Shown: in pieces, positions 22,840-34,889 of the stretch
Position numbering within the stretch: position 1 is the first letter of the stretch
Layout: every line of letters begins with the position of its first letter
DNA from: Thuidium tamariscinum
Lineage: Eukaryota; Streptophyta; Bryopsida; Hypnales; Thuidiaceae
Length of the DNA stretch: 64,000 bases
NCBI GenBank assembly: GCA_947034885.2
Contig: OX344754.2
Location: 6,951,001 to 7,015,000 of the forward strand
Direction of reading: 5' to 3'
Translations under genes and position numbers: made by a program
The notes under the pieces: model-generated
The model's database searches: none
What the model was told of the DNA's origin: nothing
What the model saw: only the letters and a program-made list of their open reading frames with translations

Positions 22840-25370
22840 TCCGGTTACTTTCTCTATTTTTCACTCAAAATAGAATTTTGGTAGATTTTGCCACAGGTTG
22901 TTTTGGCCGATCATTTCAAATTGCAACAGGATTTTTTCCCAAACATGACTTAAGCTTAGTTCCGAATGTGGGTTTCAGAGTTAGCTCAAGTGCTCAACCG
23001 TAGGAAAGAGCTAGAAAAGCAGGGTTTGACATTGATGAGTTTACATTCTGTAGCAACTTTTTTAAAATTGGTAGAATTTTGCTAAATTTAGCCACATTTC
23101 TGAACTCTGTTATTAGCAATCTTAGCCGGCGGGCAGTGTGCTGAAGCTTCTATTTCATTACTCTCCAACCGGGAGCCTTTTTAGGGGTTTTGTGAGCACA
23201 ACGATGACGAAGTGAGATTTGCGTGGATTAAAAGCGGGGGAGTGCAACAAATTGAACCAATGCCAAAACTTGAAATTTGTCTTCGACCAAAAATCAGCGA
23301 GAGCAAAAGGTTTCTTGATCTGGAATGCCCTTTCCATATGTAATATCTTGAAATTCGTGTCCACAAGTGGAATCTGAAAATTTTATGCAAATAATTAAGT
23401 TAGTACCTGATTTGATCTTGGTTTTGTTGGACACTGTATTTGAGAACTAGGGATTTGGGTTTTTGAGTATTTCTTCTCATCCCAACATACGGTGGAAAAA
23501 CCCAAAACTGTCCAAATAAGGAATTCAGCATAGTTGAAGGCAGTTTTTTCTTTAAAAAAATATTTTATTAGTATTAGCGAGTGAAAATCATGAATATTAG
23601 ATTTTTTTTTTTAAATGGATGTTGTATGTAATTTCTATGATTTCCCAAAGTATTGGCTCCCCTAAACCACTAGAATTGTTCAATAGATGCCCCAAATCTA
23701 AACTCTGCTTAAATCAACAATGAGCCAATTACATTTTGGTATGTATCCTTAATATATATTAGCAAATTATAGTGAAGTATTTGGTAAACACATTAACCGC
23801 AGTCTAGAGACGGTTTTGGATGAATTTAAGGTCCACACAGGGATGATTTTAGGTGTTTCTCCCAAAATTAACTAATAGAGGACATTAATGAAGCACACAT
23901 GATAAGGTTTACAACATTGCTTAATTGGTTACACTACTCCCTTAAACTAACTAATTGAGGGCATTAATGAAGCACACGTGATAAGGTTTACAACATTGTT
24001 TAATTGGTTACACTACTCCCTTAAACTAACTAATTGAGGGCATTAATGAAGCACACATGATAAGGTTTACAACATTGCTTAATTGGTTACACTACTCCCT
24101 TCTTTGGAAACATATAAGGTAATCTGCTTGGAAATTGATCATTTTGAGGGCTGGTTGCATTTTAAGGGCTAGTATGGACAAAAATAAAATTTTCTTGTTT
24201 TTTAGAGAGAGAAAATTTTTTGTTGCATGCAACAAAAATGGTTATATAATTTTCAAAGTGATATTGAATTATTTATGATTTTTCTCAAATGTCAATCCTA
24301 GATGCCTATTTCTGACCACATGTTTGACAAAATGCCTACTTATGTGGAATGTAAAGAGAGTAGAAATCTAGAAGAAGCTTGTTGACTTGCAATGAAGAAC
24401 AAGGGAGGGTCTTTAAAGTAACCACTGACAACTTTTAACATTTTAAATTCTATTTGCTTTTCTTAGAGGTTGTTGGCTAGTCATTGTAGTCAAATCTGAT
24501 TTAAATACATTAATGTATGCACGTTACAGTTTTTTGAAATGGACCACATTGCATGTTAAACCAATCTACACTACAACCCAAATATATTACTGACACACTT
24601 GGATGCACCCTCACTTCTTCTCCATCCCATTAATTGGCAATTAGTTCCCCTTTAGAACTACATCAATATCATATCTATTTTATCCTAAAGTGTAGGATTC
24701 ATTTGAAGACAATGGTCATTTTCAAAGTAGACTACTATAATTCTTTCTTTAGAACCTTTCGAAGAACCTAGCTAGCTCAAATGAAAAGTCCCTATTGGTC
24801 TTTCCAAAGTGTTGGCCAATGTTTATCACTAAATTTGCATGGCCTTTTTTGAGCTATGAGTTTTTGGAATTTGCTCTAAGTTGAACAAAATCCAACATTT
24901 TCATAAGTTTGATTAATTTTTTGGAAATTGTAACGATGCAAATTTAAACTGGACATGTTAGAAATTATGTAGAAAAAAAAATACAATGATATTATTGATG
25001 GATTGAATGATTATAATGTTTGATCATGAAGGTGGTAAAATAGCAAAAGTAATTTAAAGTCTTTCAATCTTGTCTTCACTCTTCACATGTTTAAACTATA
25101 AAATTGGCCACCAAAATAAATATGAGGTTAAAGGGCATAATATGTAAAACTCCAATCAATTTATAGCTTCTAGCCCCATGCTACATTCGTAAACAATGTT
25201 ATGCAGTTGTCATGAATCTTTGAGAAAAAGAAAAAGAAATATTGTTATTCAATATTCTTATATCTGCTTCATTATCTCTACTTCATAGGCTCAAAAACAT
25301 TTATAATCCACCTAGTTGATATTGGCTCCCTTTTAGTTAATTGTGCTACGGTTGGCTCCACTTTGTTGAT
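22840..25370. other. AT-rich intergenic DNA, no gene seen
   Basis: No coding gene is supported. The only ordered structure seen is the 79-bp tandem repeat near 23870-24115. Confidence 0.5.
23868..24115. repeat. 79-bp tandem repeat, three copies
   Basis: The landmark CATTAATGAAGCACAC starts at 23883, 23962 and 24041, giving an exact 79-bp period. Copies differ by only a few bases, so the expansion is recent. Confidence 0.92.
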
Positions 25371-25371
25371 A

Positions 25372-25452
25372 CTTTCTTTGTCTCAAAACAAATTTGTAGT
25401 TTCTCATGTAAAATTGTGGGATTACTACAAATCTATTTTGAAAGAAAGGAAG
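25372..25452. mobile_element. Small Stowaway-like MITE
   Basis: About 81 bp with imperfect inverted ends: TACTTTCTTTGTCTCAAAAC on the left, and on the right the complement of a closely similar string ending GAAAGGAAGTA. It is flanked by TA. It can fold almost completely back on itself. Confidence 0.65.
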
Positions 25453-26130
25453 TAGTAAGGTAGGAAGTTCTAAAAGTACTCAGGCTTTAAAATTGCCCAC
25501 CTCATTAAACGTACACTATCTTTATATGTTGCTTTTTCATAGCCTTCACCAATGTACAAAACAATATACATCCTACGAGGTGGCCTAGGAGATGAGTGAT
25601 CTTCGAGCCCTATGCAATTTCAACTTCAAATTTTCATATCTAATTCCAAAAAACTCTAAAAAATATGAAACAAGTTGCATTAATTGCCAATCCCAGCAGT
25701 CCAAAAAAAATTTACTGAAAATTACTTCAAGATATTTTACCTCCCCAAAATTCAGTTCCAACCTTTAAATGGTCAATTTATGGACCTCCTACCTTACCTT
25801 TCAACAGAGAAAATTTGTGCGCAGTTTTTCTTGATCTTGAGATCATGGATTTCAGACAGTGAGTGGTTGTGGTTGCAAATGGAGTTTTCAAAATTTTCAG
25901 GGCCATGATTGAGAAGTCAACAACTTGAGTGAATTAGGGTTGGGAGTGCATTTGGACTTCCATGCAGAACAAGAGCATCTGACTTTTAAAAAGCCTGAAA
26001 GCAAAACACACATCTGTCACGTTTGGAAGCATAAAATTCTTGGATTTCAAGGCAGCAGATTGTTGGTTGGCTTGGCTTCCCTTTTCAAGTTATCGTACAG
26101 TCAGTAGGACATCTTCCATGCAAGTTTGCT

Positions 26131-26300
26131 CATGTATTGTGCACCACTGAAGAAGGTTTCCCTGATTTGTCCATGTATTGTGAGCCATTGAAAGAGGAAT
26201 ATATTCTTGTTATAGTGATTTTGCCAATGTGTTGTGAGCCATTGAAATGGGTATGTACTTTAGTTGTTCTTGTGATTTGCCCATGCCATGTATTGTGGGC
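26131..26300. repeat. Irregular repeat of CATGTATTGTGAGCC
   Basis: Variants of CATGTATTGTGAGCCATTGAA occur at 26131, 26172, 26226 and 26287 with spacing of 41-61 bp. The open frame running across them is a product of the repeat, not a recognisable gene. Confidence 0.6.
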
Positions 26301-26338
26301 CGCTGCATCACAAATATATTCTTGTCACAATAGTATTA

Positions 26339-26614
26339 TAAGGTAGGTACACTCAAAATGGCACCTGACCTTAAAGCGCCCTGTACAATGTGCATACATT
26401 TTCAAAATCAGTCATGTACCCAGACTGTAGATGGCGCTTTTAGAAACACACTTTGACTGTTAATAACTTTTGCATATGGTATCCAAATCCACTGTTCTTT
26501 GGTGTGTTGGAACATGCTTTCACTAACCAACAAGACTGTAAAAAATCTAAACAACATAATAACAGGAACTAGGCACAGTATGAAAAACTGGCACTTTTGG
26601 GTGTACCTACCTTA
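26339..26614. mobile_element. MITE with TAAGGTAGGTACAC termini
   Basis: The 276-bp element starts TAAGGTAGGTACACTCAAAA and ends with the complement of TAAGGTAGGTACACCCAAAA. A TA lies at each flank (26337-26338, 26615-26616). It has no coding capacity. Its termini resemble the motifs at the two margins of the pogo-bearing segment (7051 and 12823), so it may be a short non-autonomous relative mobilised by a pogo-type transposase. Confidence 0.8.
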
Positions 26615-26619
26615 TAGAA

Positions 26620-29600
26620 GGGCCTCCCTTTCTATTCTTAGAAAAGCTCCAAGGGTGCACTGTGAAAGAACATTGTAGATGTTTTGTACCTTTGATCTCC
26701 AGTGATCCCCAAAATAGGCTAAATTTTGCTCATTTTCTACTTAATTTGTTCATGCCTTTTGTATAAATTTTGAAAAATCTTCCAAAAATGAACATTTGGC
26801 TAAAAAACCTAAATCTGTTTTGAGATCACTACTGATCTCCTTTGTCATAGGAAGATCAATGGAGCAAAACATTTACAATATTGCTTTACAATGCAGCCAT
26901 ACGTGGTCATGCTCTTAGATTGTTTAAGTTTTATTGGGAGTTAATTTGGGATTAGACATTAATTTCTCCTAAAATGCAGTTCTTAGACTCAAAATGAATA
27001 AACTATAAGTCTTCAAAATGTTGAAACAAGGTGTTTATAAAATCAAACCGTAAATACCATGAACACAAATTATAGATTACCAATATGAATTTTTTTTCAT
27101 CTATTTTAGAAAGAAGTCACCTTCAGATGTAGTAACCTTAGAGAAAATATTGTAATCCACACATCATTGCAATTCAATACTTCAAAGTATGATGTATTCT
27201 ATTTGAATTTTGGGGGCATTGTCAACAAGGCATGTTGCATGCCATCTAATCAATTCAAGCTAGCTTCTTCATAATTAGAGGTTTGCATCCCACCTTTGCA
27301 AAATGAAAGAATCAAACTCAAATTGTACTACTTGAAATGCTTAATTTTTTGTTTAATCCCTTCTCTTGCAAAGGTAGGACTTGAACTACCATTTAGTGGG
27401 GAAGCTTATTAGATGTGATTAGATTGCATGTAATATGCCTTGTTGAAACTTCATAAAAGTCCAATCCATGTCTTGTTGTCATTTCCAAAAACATGGAAAT
27501 ATTGTAAAAGTTCAAATGCTTTTTAGACTTAGTATTCAAAGAAGCATAAACCACATGGTCTTTGTATTACACATGACTTAATAATTAATTCTTTTACTCC
27601 CAAGGAACCACAAATTGGATTTCAAAGTCAAAAAAGCAAAAATAACTGATAATATGAAAGGAATCGGAAGTGAGTTTGGAAATGGAGTTTACTAATTTAC
27701 TTGATAGAAGATGAATTGGAGCAATCCAATCCAAAAATATAATTGTATGCAAAAACTATATGCACTTATACATGAGTATATTTATCAATCTCCATATAAC
27801 ACATAGAAATACATAGAAAGAATTGAAAAGGATGTATCCTTTTCTTTAATCTTAAACAACATTGGTGTTGGATGGTGTTTGGAGGCAGGTAAAGAATGCA
27901 CAAAGATGGCAATAGTGATTAGGCACTTTTTAGAAAAAAAAATCATAGTAAAAAAAAACATGGCATACAATACTATAGCCTACTAGTGAGTTCAACACAT
28001 CAACGATGATCATTTATCCAAAGTCTAAAAGCAAAGTTAGACAAGATTAAATTTAATTTCTTTTATTTTGACAACCATTCAAAATTAAACAAGGTATAGT
28101 CATTTGGGTTGGTGTAGATATTTCATTTGATGGTTTTAAAGAGGATAAGAAAAGGATATTAGGCAAGAAGTATGAGAATTATTCACTAGCAAAGTTGTTA
28201 GTAAGGTATAGTATTGTATATAACAATGTTTTTAGTATTTTCATAAAGGACCAAGGAGACAATTTTGGGCTTTTTGAGAACTTGGATTAGCTCTATTGAC
28301 TTCATAATTTGGAATTTTGGCATAAATTTTTTGAAATGGATGCTACTCAATATAACTTGTTTTTGAAGTTTTGTTTCATATCATTCCAATATTAATTATT
28401 TTTTTGGTATTTTAAAGATTGATACTCACTCAAAAACTTTTGAATCATTCCATTTTGAATGTAAGGTAAGAATCATAAGGAGTTTTATTTTGCAAGCAAT
28501 GAAGATTGAAGATACATATAAGAGTTATTTTTTACTTTCAATTTTGAAATAAAAATAAAAATAAAGGTGTTGATTACTAGAACATTTTCACCATAAAGAT
28601 TAACAAGTATCAAATTCACCCCAAAGTTATGATCATATTAGTTTTATCTTTCATCCAACAACACCTCTTACTATATAATTTTTGAAAATGAAAAAGAAGA
28701 AATTTTTTTATTAAACTTTCTTATGTATTATCAACTTTATTTTCCAACATATTGATTAAAATGAAAAAGTCATAGTCATAGGATATTCCTATTTTTTCTA
28801 AATTGTTGATGGACAAAACTTCACCTTTTGGAAGAGCTAGAAAAGCCAAAATTTTGAAGTTTAGGCACATTGAACTCATTCAAAGGATGACATGTATCAA
28901 TTTATTTCAAAATTGAATTAATTTTCTCCAAATCTAACCTTTGGATATGGTATTTTGAAGTAATTTTAGGCTTCTAAACAAGAAAGAATTTCAGGGATTC
29001 ATTAAATGATCAACAATGTGTTATTTCCATGTCTTTTTATATTTTTTGTTTTAGACATTGGCTTCAACTACTCCTATGTAAGTGTCAATTAGTCACAAAA
29101 TAAACTACAACTAAACTTGTGTCAATTTTGAGAAAAAGATTTTGTGTAAGATATTCAATCTATGACAAATATAACTCTGTAACTCTAAACGTGCCTATTG
29201 TAGTTCCAAAAATTCTTATAGTGTACATGTGTTTCGTAAAATATACCATTCAAAAAGTGTAACTACATTAGACTTGTCTAAAGTTGTCTCTATCATGTGT
29301 GAAATTACCTTATGCTAAAGAAAGCGTTCCTTATATTCAAGGTTTTTTTGACAAACAATTCAAAATTTTAGTAGGATGAGATATAATAAGATTAGTTTTC
29401 CTAATATTTTATCATACTCATATCAAGATGCTATAACTTTTCTAAACTTTTCATGTCAGGATAATAATATTTTCTTTTAGTTTTACTATTATAATGTCTA
29501 GGACGTATATCTTGAAGACCTATTCCTTGTTATCATGGAACATCTCAATTGTTCTCACTCAAAGTACAAAACTTATTCATTCTAAGCAACATGTGGCTAC

Positions 29601-29880
29601 ATTGAATGGTCTATTTAACCTCTAAAGGATCAACATGCGTTTTTTGGTTGTATAGAAAATTTGGGCAGGTACGTGTGATTATAGATTTATATATTTTTGG
29701 CCCAAACTTTTTAGAAGATGGGGGCAAGGAATATCTTTCATATGTACTAAATTTTTTGACATTTGAAAATACAAGTAAAAAATTATGACCTTATATATTG
29801 TTTTTTTGTAATTGGGCAATTTGGGGCAAATAAGAGAAAATCACTTTTTTCAAAAACAAAAATTTGAAATTGATTATTAG
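26620..29880. other. AT-rich intergenic DNA, no gene seen
   Basis: No coding or RNA gene is supported. A diverged piece of the dispersed repeat described at 29964-30195 is present near 28430-28510. Confidence 0.5.
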
Positions 29881-29882
29881 AG

Positions 29883-29883
<1 letters not shown>

Positions 29884-29963
<80 letters not shown>
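29884..29963. repeat. (TA)n microsatellite
   Basis: About 40 uninterrupted TA dinucleotides. The tyrosine/isoleucine open frame across it is an artefact of the repeat. Confidence 0.98.
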
Positions 29964-29967
<4 letters not shown>

Positions 29968-30540
29968 TGAAAAACTTTGAATCTTTCCATTTTGATCAAT
30001 GAGTGAAAAGTTATGAGGATTTTTTGTTCGTGGGCAGTTATAGATTCTTTACTCTAAAATAAACTTTGAAGTCCTTTATCTTACGTAATTTTAAATATTT
30101 AAAAAAATATATAAAATCATAAGATATAGATTGTTTATTAAAACATTGCAACCATTGGGATTGGCATTTTTCAATTCCATAATTAAATTCTTAACAATTT
30201 AATATTTCTAATCACTCTCTACTACTGTCTACTTACTATTTTATCCTATATATTTTACAATTCCAAATGATGTGAAAATTTTCAAACATGTGGCCAACTT
30301 GTCTAGGAAAGAAAATCCAAAGAAGCACCACCATTTTGGACATTTTTTCATAGAAAAGTGAGCTTGCAAAGTACAACTGCCCTATTTTTTGCGAGGCCCA
30401 AAAAATAATTTTAGTGAATTTGAATGCTTATATCTTTCAACCCATATGGTGAAAATGTCTGAAATTTTTACCACATCTTCTCAAATCAGCATACTACACA
30501 ATCCTACAATTACATGTGTCAAAAAATGCTTTTTTCCAAA
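29964..30540. repeat. Dispersed AT-rich repeat, inverted partner at 44620-45215
   Basis: The stretch GAAAAACTTTGAATC... to TTTACTCTAAAATAAACTTTGAAG and on to the ATATCTTTCAACCC...TTTCCA part matches, in inverted orientation, 45215 down to 44620. A third diverged copy lies at 43240-43480, and part of a fourth near 28430. No coding capacity or clear termini were found. Confidence 0.7.
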
Positions 30541-30542
30541 AA

Positions 30543-30793
30543 CAACGGTGCTAGTATGTGAGCATGAAAGTGTGAGCATGAAAGTGTGAGCATGTGAGCC
30601 TTGAGCATATAGATAAGTATGTATATGCAACCATTTGAAGGTGTTTATAACATAAACACCTATAATATAGGAGCTTATAGCATATATACACTATTAACAT
30701 AGAAGGTTACTATAGTATGGACACTTATATCATAGATGTATAGTCTTCTAGGCTCATAGGCTCACACGTTTATGCTCACATAATAGCAACCCT
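30543..30793. mobile_element. MITE sharing termini with the 17.8-kb element
   Basis: The left end reads CAACGGTGCTAGTATGTGAGC. The right end is the complement of AGGGTTGCTATTATGTGAGC. These match the two ends of the large element at 45993-63808 (CAACGATGCTAGAGTGTGAGC; complement of AGGGTTGCTAAAGTGTGAGC). Behind the left end, GTGAGCATGAAA is repeated three times. The interior is non-coding and AT-rich. I do not see a target-site duplication. It appears to be a short non-autonomous derivative of the same family. Confidence 0.65.
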
Positions 30794-30799
30794 CGATCA

Positions 30800-31340
30800 A
30801 GATATAAGCCCAAGATCTAATCACACGAGTTCACACGAGTTCAGACTTTGACAATATACAATACCGGTGCACAAGAATGCGATATCAGTAAGTATAACAC
30901 TCAGTGTATAAATGCAGCATCTCCACATTTACAAGAGATACCAAACTCTACAGGTTTATAGAATTATTACTCCGAAATTCCTAGAGCTCCGCCAGACATA
31001 AAACGAAGAGTGCCACGGACGGAAAAGACATGCAATAGTTCATCAAAAAATTTATAGAATCATTTCAGTACCAAGAATTTCAAACACAATGTTACAGACA
31101 AAATCAGACCATATCGCAGGAGTCATGAGGGCTTCTGATCAACAATTAAAATAATATTTCCCGTGGAGCCCAGATATGAAACCCAGAACAGGCGTGTCAA
31201 TTTGCCTGAGTCCAAGTACTGGCAACTACAAAATTGGCTAAACAAAACTCTGAATTCATTTACCAATCTCTAGTTTCATCTAGATTGCTGCAGACACTCC
31301 ACGTACAAGAATACTTGGTGCCTGTAGAAGCACAGTCCAA
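30800..31340. other. Intergenic DNA and 3' flank of RPS24
   Basis: No gene is recognised. The right part should contain the 3' UTR and polyadenylation region of the minus-strand RPS24 gene. Confidence 0.4.
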
Positions 31341-31342
31341 GC

Positions 31343-32474
31343 TTACTTCTTCTTCTTGCCATCTCCAGCGGCCTTCGTCTGTAAGAGCAAGTCAAGGACA
31401 TGCAAATTGTCAGAATTTAAAGAAACACAAGCTCGAGATTCGTAACTGTTGCATGTATGGAAAAGACTGCAAGCACCAAGCCTCTGATACCTAAAAGGCC
31501 AAGGATCCATGGTTTTAGAATGACCAGTTTGATACATTATACTGGGAAAAATAACTAACTAATATATAGTTCAATTCTATATCACTTGAATCAGTGAAGG
31601 ACATTGCTTGTGGTGGTGACAAATGATAAAATTGACTACGGAAAGTCCCGATGACAGCTACTCAAAACTGCTTAAAAAAATGAGACCTAATTTAGCCCTC
31701 TGGGAAATAATGGCTTTGTCCAATCCTCAAGCCATGCCATTCGCTACTGACGTACCTTCTTCACACCCCTGATCTTCTTGGAACGGTTCTTGCGCTCCTT
31801 AATCTGCTTCCTGGACTTCTCTACCTTGGTGGCCAATCCATTCTGCACATACCAGTAACCCCCAACCCAAGGTGTCGGTACCAAACTATAGTCAATATTT
31901 GCCGTCGAAAAAGCAACCAGAATGCCTACGACAAAGGCTACCCTAAAAACAATAACCAGAAGAACTCACCCTGATGAGCCTATACTTGGGCTCGTATTTC
32001 TTCGCAGAGTCCACGGAATCGTAAATGAGGCCAAAGCCAGTGGACTTGCCGCCTCCGAATTGCGTCCTGAAGCCGAACACGAAGATGGTCTGGGCATCCC
32101 GAACCTCATACAGCTTCTGCAGCTTCTCCTTCAGCTCAGCCTAATGCGGCAACCAATTCGAACCCTCAGCTTCACCTTTAACCTAATATAAAGTCACCCT
32201 AATCCTTAACCTAAAAAATTCTACCAAAACATGAGCAAAAGGCATGAACTCACCTTAGCCACATTCGCACGTCCCGGGTGCAACACGTCGATGACCTGAA
32301 AATTATACACATCCCATCATCAGAAATGCCACCAGCCACAACCCTAAACCCTCAAAACCCCAGCACTAACAAAAAACAACGGTGTCGCAATTCGTTGCTT
32401 ACGAATTGCTTGCGGGCCAACAACCGATTGGTCATGAACTTCCTGGTACGCACGGTGCACGCCTTTTCCGCCAT
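31343..32474 (-). CDS. RPS24: Cytosolic 40S ribosomal protein eS24
   Basis: Five exons (32403-32474, 32254-32295, 31970-32140, 31756-31842, 31343-31378) are all joined in phase 0 through GT-AG introns and encode 135 residues, the usual plant length. The product starts [20 protein letters not shown] and contains [31 protein letters not shown], and [18 protein letters not shown], followed by a lysine tail. It is a structural protein of the small ribosomal subunit, acting in the cytosol and nucleolus. Intron 1 and the upstream region carry AAACCCTA words, and a TGGGCT site II lies upstream, both normal for plant ribosomal-protein promoters. A Copia element is inserted 245 bp upstream of the start codon, in the same orientation. 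Confidence 0.97.
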
Positions 32475-32555
32475 CGCTGCGGGCCTTGGGAGAAGAAGAT
32501 GCACGCAGAGGAAAGAGACGGAACGGTGGGCACAGAGTTGCTGTTAGGCGGCCCC

Positions 32556-32564
32556 AAACCCTAA
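32556..32564. promoter_or_regulatory. Telo-box of the RPS24 promoter
   Basis: AAACCCTAA lies 82-90 bases upstream of the RPS24 start codon. Telo-boxes in this position are known from plant ribosomal-protein and other growth-related genes, where they act with site II elements. Confidence 0.7.
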
Positions 32565-32689
32565 TTCTCACTGACGAACGGAGACGTTCATCCACATATC
32601 TGTAGGTGAAACAGTTATAGTTCATTCATCCACAACGAACTCCTCCACTTTCAGCTGACTGAAATGGTTCCACACTAATGAGGGAAACC

Positions 32690-32695
32690 AGCCCA
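32690..32695 (-). promoter_or_regulatory. Site II element (TGGGCT)
   Basis: The minus-strand hexamer TGGGCT lies about 216 bases upstream of the RPS24 start and 25 bases from the Copia insertion point. Site II elements are bound by TCP factors in plant ribosomal-protein promoters. A single hexamer can arise by chance. Confidence 0.45.
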
Positions 32696-32719
32696 TTTCC
32701 ATTTGCAACCCAATTCCAC

Positions 32720-32980
32720 TCTTGTGACAAGAAAGAAAAATAGAGAGCAAAGAGATCAAAGCAATACTACAAAGCAATACAACAAAATATTTTCAACTGT
32801 CTTTCATCGATAAGGATGATCCATCTATATGCTAAGATGGGTGAACCTATCGAGGCTTGTTACCTATACATAACTCCCAGTGGGAGTTGAGTTTAATCAC
32901 CAGTTGGATTGGCAGTAACTGGTGTTCGCTTAGTTTATGGATAACATCTTTAGTTTATGGATAACATCTTTATTTTAACA
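32720..32980 (-). repeat. 3' LTR of the Copia element
   Basis: In element orientation it starts TGTTAAAATAAAG and ends near CTTGTCACAAGA; the partner LTR ends CTTGTCACAACA. It is 13 bp longer than its partner because CTACAAAGCAATA is duplicated. The purine-rich CTCGAGGAGGAG just inside (32981-32992) is the polypurine tract. Confidence 0.95.
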
Positions 32981-33156
32981 CTCCTCCTCGAGCACTAAGT
33001 TACTACTAAAAAATTTTAAGCTTTGTATACTAGTGATTGCTATGGCACCTAAGAGTAACTCCTCTTCAATCGCTAGGATACCTTGTTAAAAACTATCTCT
33101 GAATAGAAAAACCTTGATAGCAAGGAAAAATGTGCAGAGTATAGAAAAGAGTGTAT

Positions 33157-34770
33157 CTATGTGGAAGTCAGCTCGTGTAGGAGCTTCATTCCGGCTTTTT
33201 GGACAAGTCTGCGATGTATGTAAGCAGGGAGGGCTTTCGTGACGAGATCAGCAAGGTTGTGAGCAGACTCAATTTTCTTGACTTTGATTTGCCCGCTGGA
33301 GATCAGCTCCTGAGTGAAGCTAAAAATTTGAGGATCAATATGTTTGACACAGTCACTTTTGATGAAGCCGGCGCCTACCTGAGCTACGCATGCGGCGTTG
33401 TCTTCGAAGACAATGGTTGGCATGGATGCCACGCTCAGGCCGCATTGTTGCATGATGATCTTGTGTAGGTTGCGGAGCCAAACAGCTTCCCGAGTTGCTT
33501 CATGAAAGGCGATAAGTTCGAAGTGATTTGTTGATGTTGCGGTCACTGTTTGCTTGACGGACTTCCATGAGATCGGGGCATTGTTTTGGAGGAAGATATA
33601 ACCGGTTTGTGACTTGCCGGAAACCGCGTCAAACTTGTATCCTACGTCTACATAGCCCACAATCTCTGATATTCCATCCTTCATGTAGTGAAGTCCTAAA
33701 TCTTCGGTGCCTCGTAAGTATCTGTAGAAGTGTTTCACCGCACTCCAATGTCGGGTTGATGGTTTTTGGTTGTGCCTCGCTAGCACACTGACCGCGAAGG
33801 AGATGTCCGGCCTAGTAAAAGTTGAGAGATAGAGTAGTGCTCCTACGGCCGCAAGGTAACGTGTTCTATCGAACTCCTCCTCCTCCTCGCAAGGATGATA
33901 AGGATCATCTTTGGTCTTGCTTCAGCCGATCATTGGAGTTGACAAGGGGCTGGCCTTGTCCATTCCAAAGCGCTTCAACACCTTCTAAATATAAGTGGTC
34001 TGGTGTAGAAATAAACTTCCATCCGGTAGATGTTCAACTTGGAGCCCTAGACAATAGGAGGTCTTACCCAGTAGCTTCATTTCGAAGCGGTCAGTAAGCA
34101 AGTTCACTACATGCAAGCATGTAGCCGCGGTTCCTATGAGGTTCAGATCATCTACGTACATAACTACTATGGCAAATCCTATGGTATCACAAGGTAGACT
34201 TTGATCATGTTGAAACTTATGATCAATAAGAAAGGAATGAAGATGGGAGTATCACATCCGGCCGGCCTGTTTCAAGCTATAGAGAGCGTGTTGGAGCTTG
34301 AGGCCAGAATATGAGTGAACAGAATCAACTGGGATGGACTGGGTTAGATAATCAGGTGGTGGCTTGATGTACAAGTATGCATCTAAAGGACCATAGAGAT
34401 AGGCCGTGACTACATCCAACAAGTGGGTTTCTAAGGTATGCTGGACTACCATTCCCAACAAGTACCGGAATGTAGTTGAATCCATGACTGGAGAGTAGGT
34501 AAAGGTGTAATCAACACCTGAACGTTGAGTAAAACCCTGGGCAACTAGACGAACTTTATAACGAACAACTCGACTCTGGGCGTTTCGTTTCTTAGTGAAG
34601 ATAAGCTTGTCCCCAACTGGCTTGGTGGCCAAGTTGGTCACAAGTGGACTAAAGACTTGATGCTTTTGCAAAGATGCATACTCATGCTGAATGGCTTCAG
34701 ACCATTGGGGCCAATCTGGCCTGGCCTTGGCTGCCTCTAACATAAGGGGATCAGAGGATAAAGTAATCAA
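33157..34770 (-). pseudogene. Copia reverse transcriptase and RNase H
   Basis: The frame at 34770-34252 contains the reverse transcriptase start (DWPQWSEAIQHEY, KLIFTKKRN, VRLVAQGFTQRSGVDY, LLDVVTAYLYG). The catalytic YVDD box is still visible near 34160-34149 (VVMYVDDLNLIGT) but in another frame. The last frame, 33786-33157, is Copia RNase H (GYVDVGY, SWKSVKQTV, FEDNAA, VTKALP) and ends normally near the 3' LTR. Several frameshifts make the polyprotein non-functional. Confidence 0.9.
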
Positions 34771-34889
34771 GCTAGTAACAAAAGATATGACTGAAAGAGT
34801 TTCATCTGGTGTGGGCGCTTCATTCCCACCTTTGGAATTAAGCGATCACAACCAGGCTCTGGTCCTAACAATTCTACTACCTACGGGTG

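Noticed and set aside
29783..29968. Open frame with alternating tyrosine and isoleucine
   Set aside because: It is the translation of the (TA)n microsatellite.
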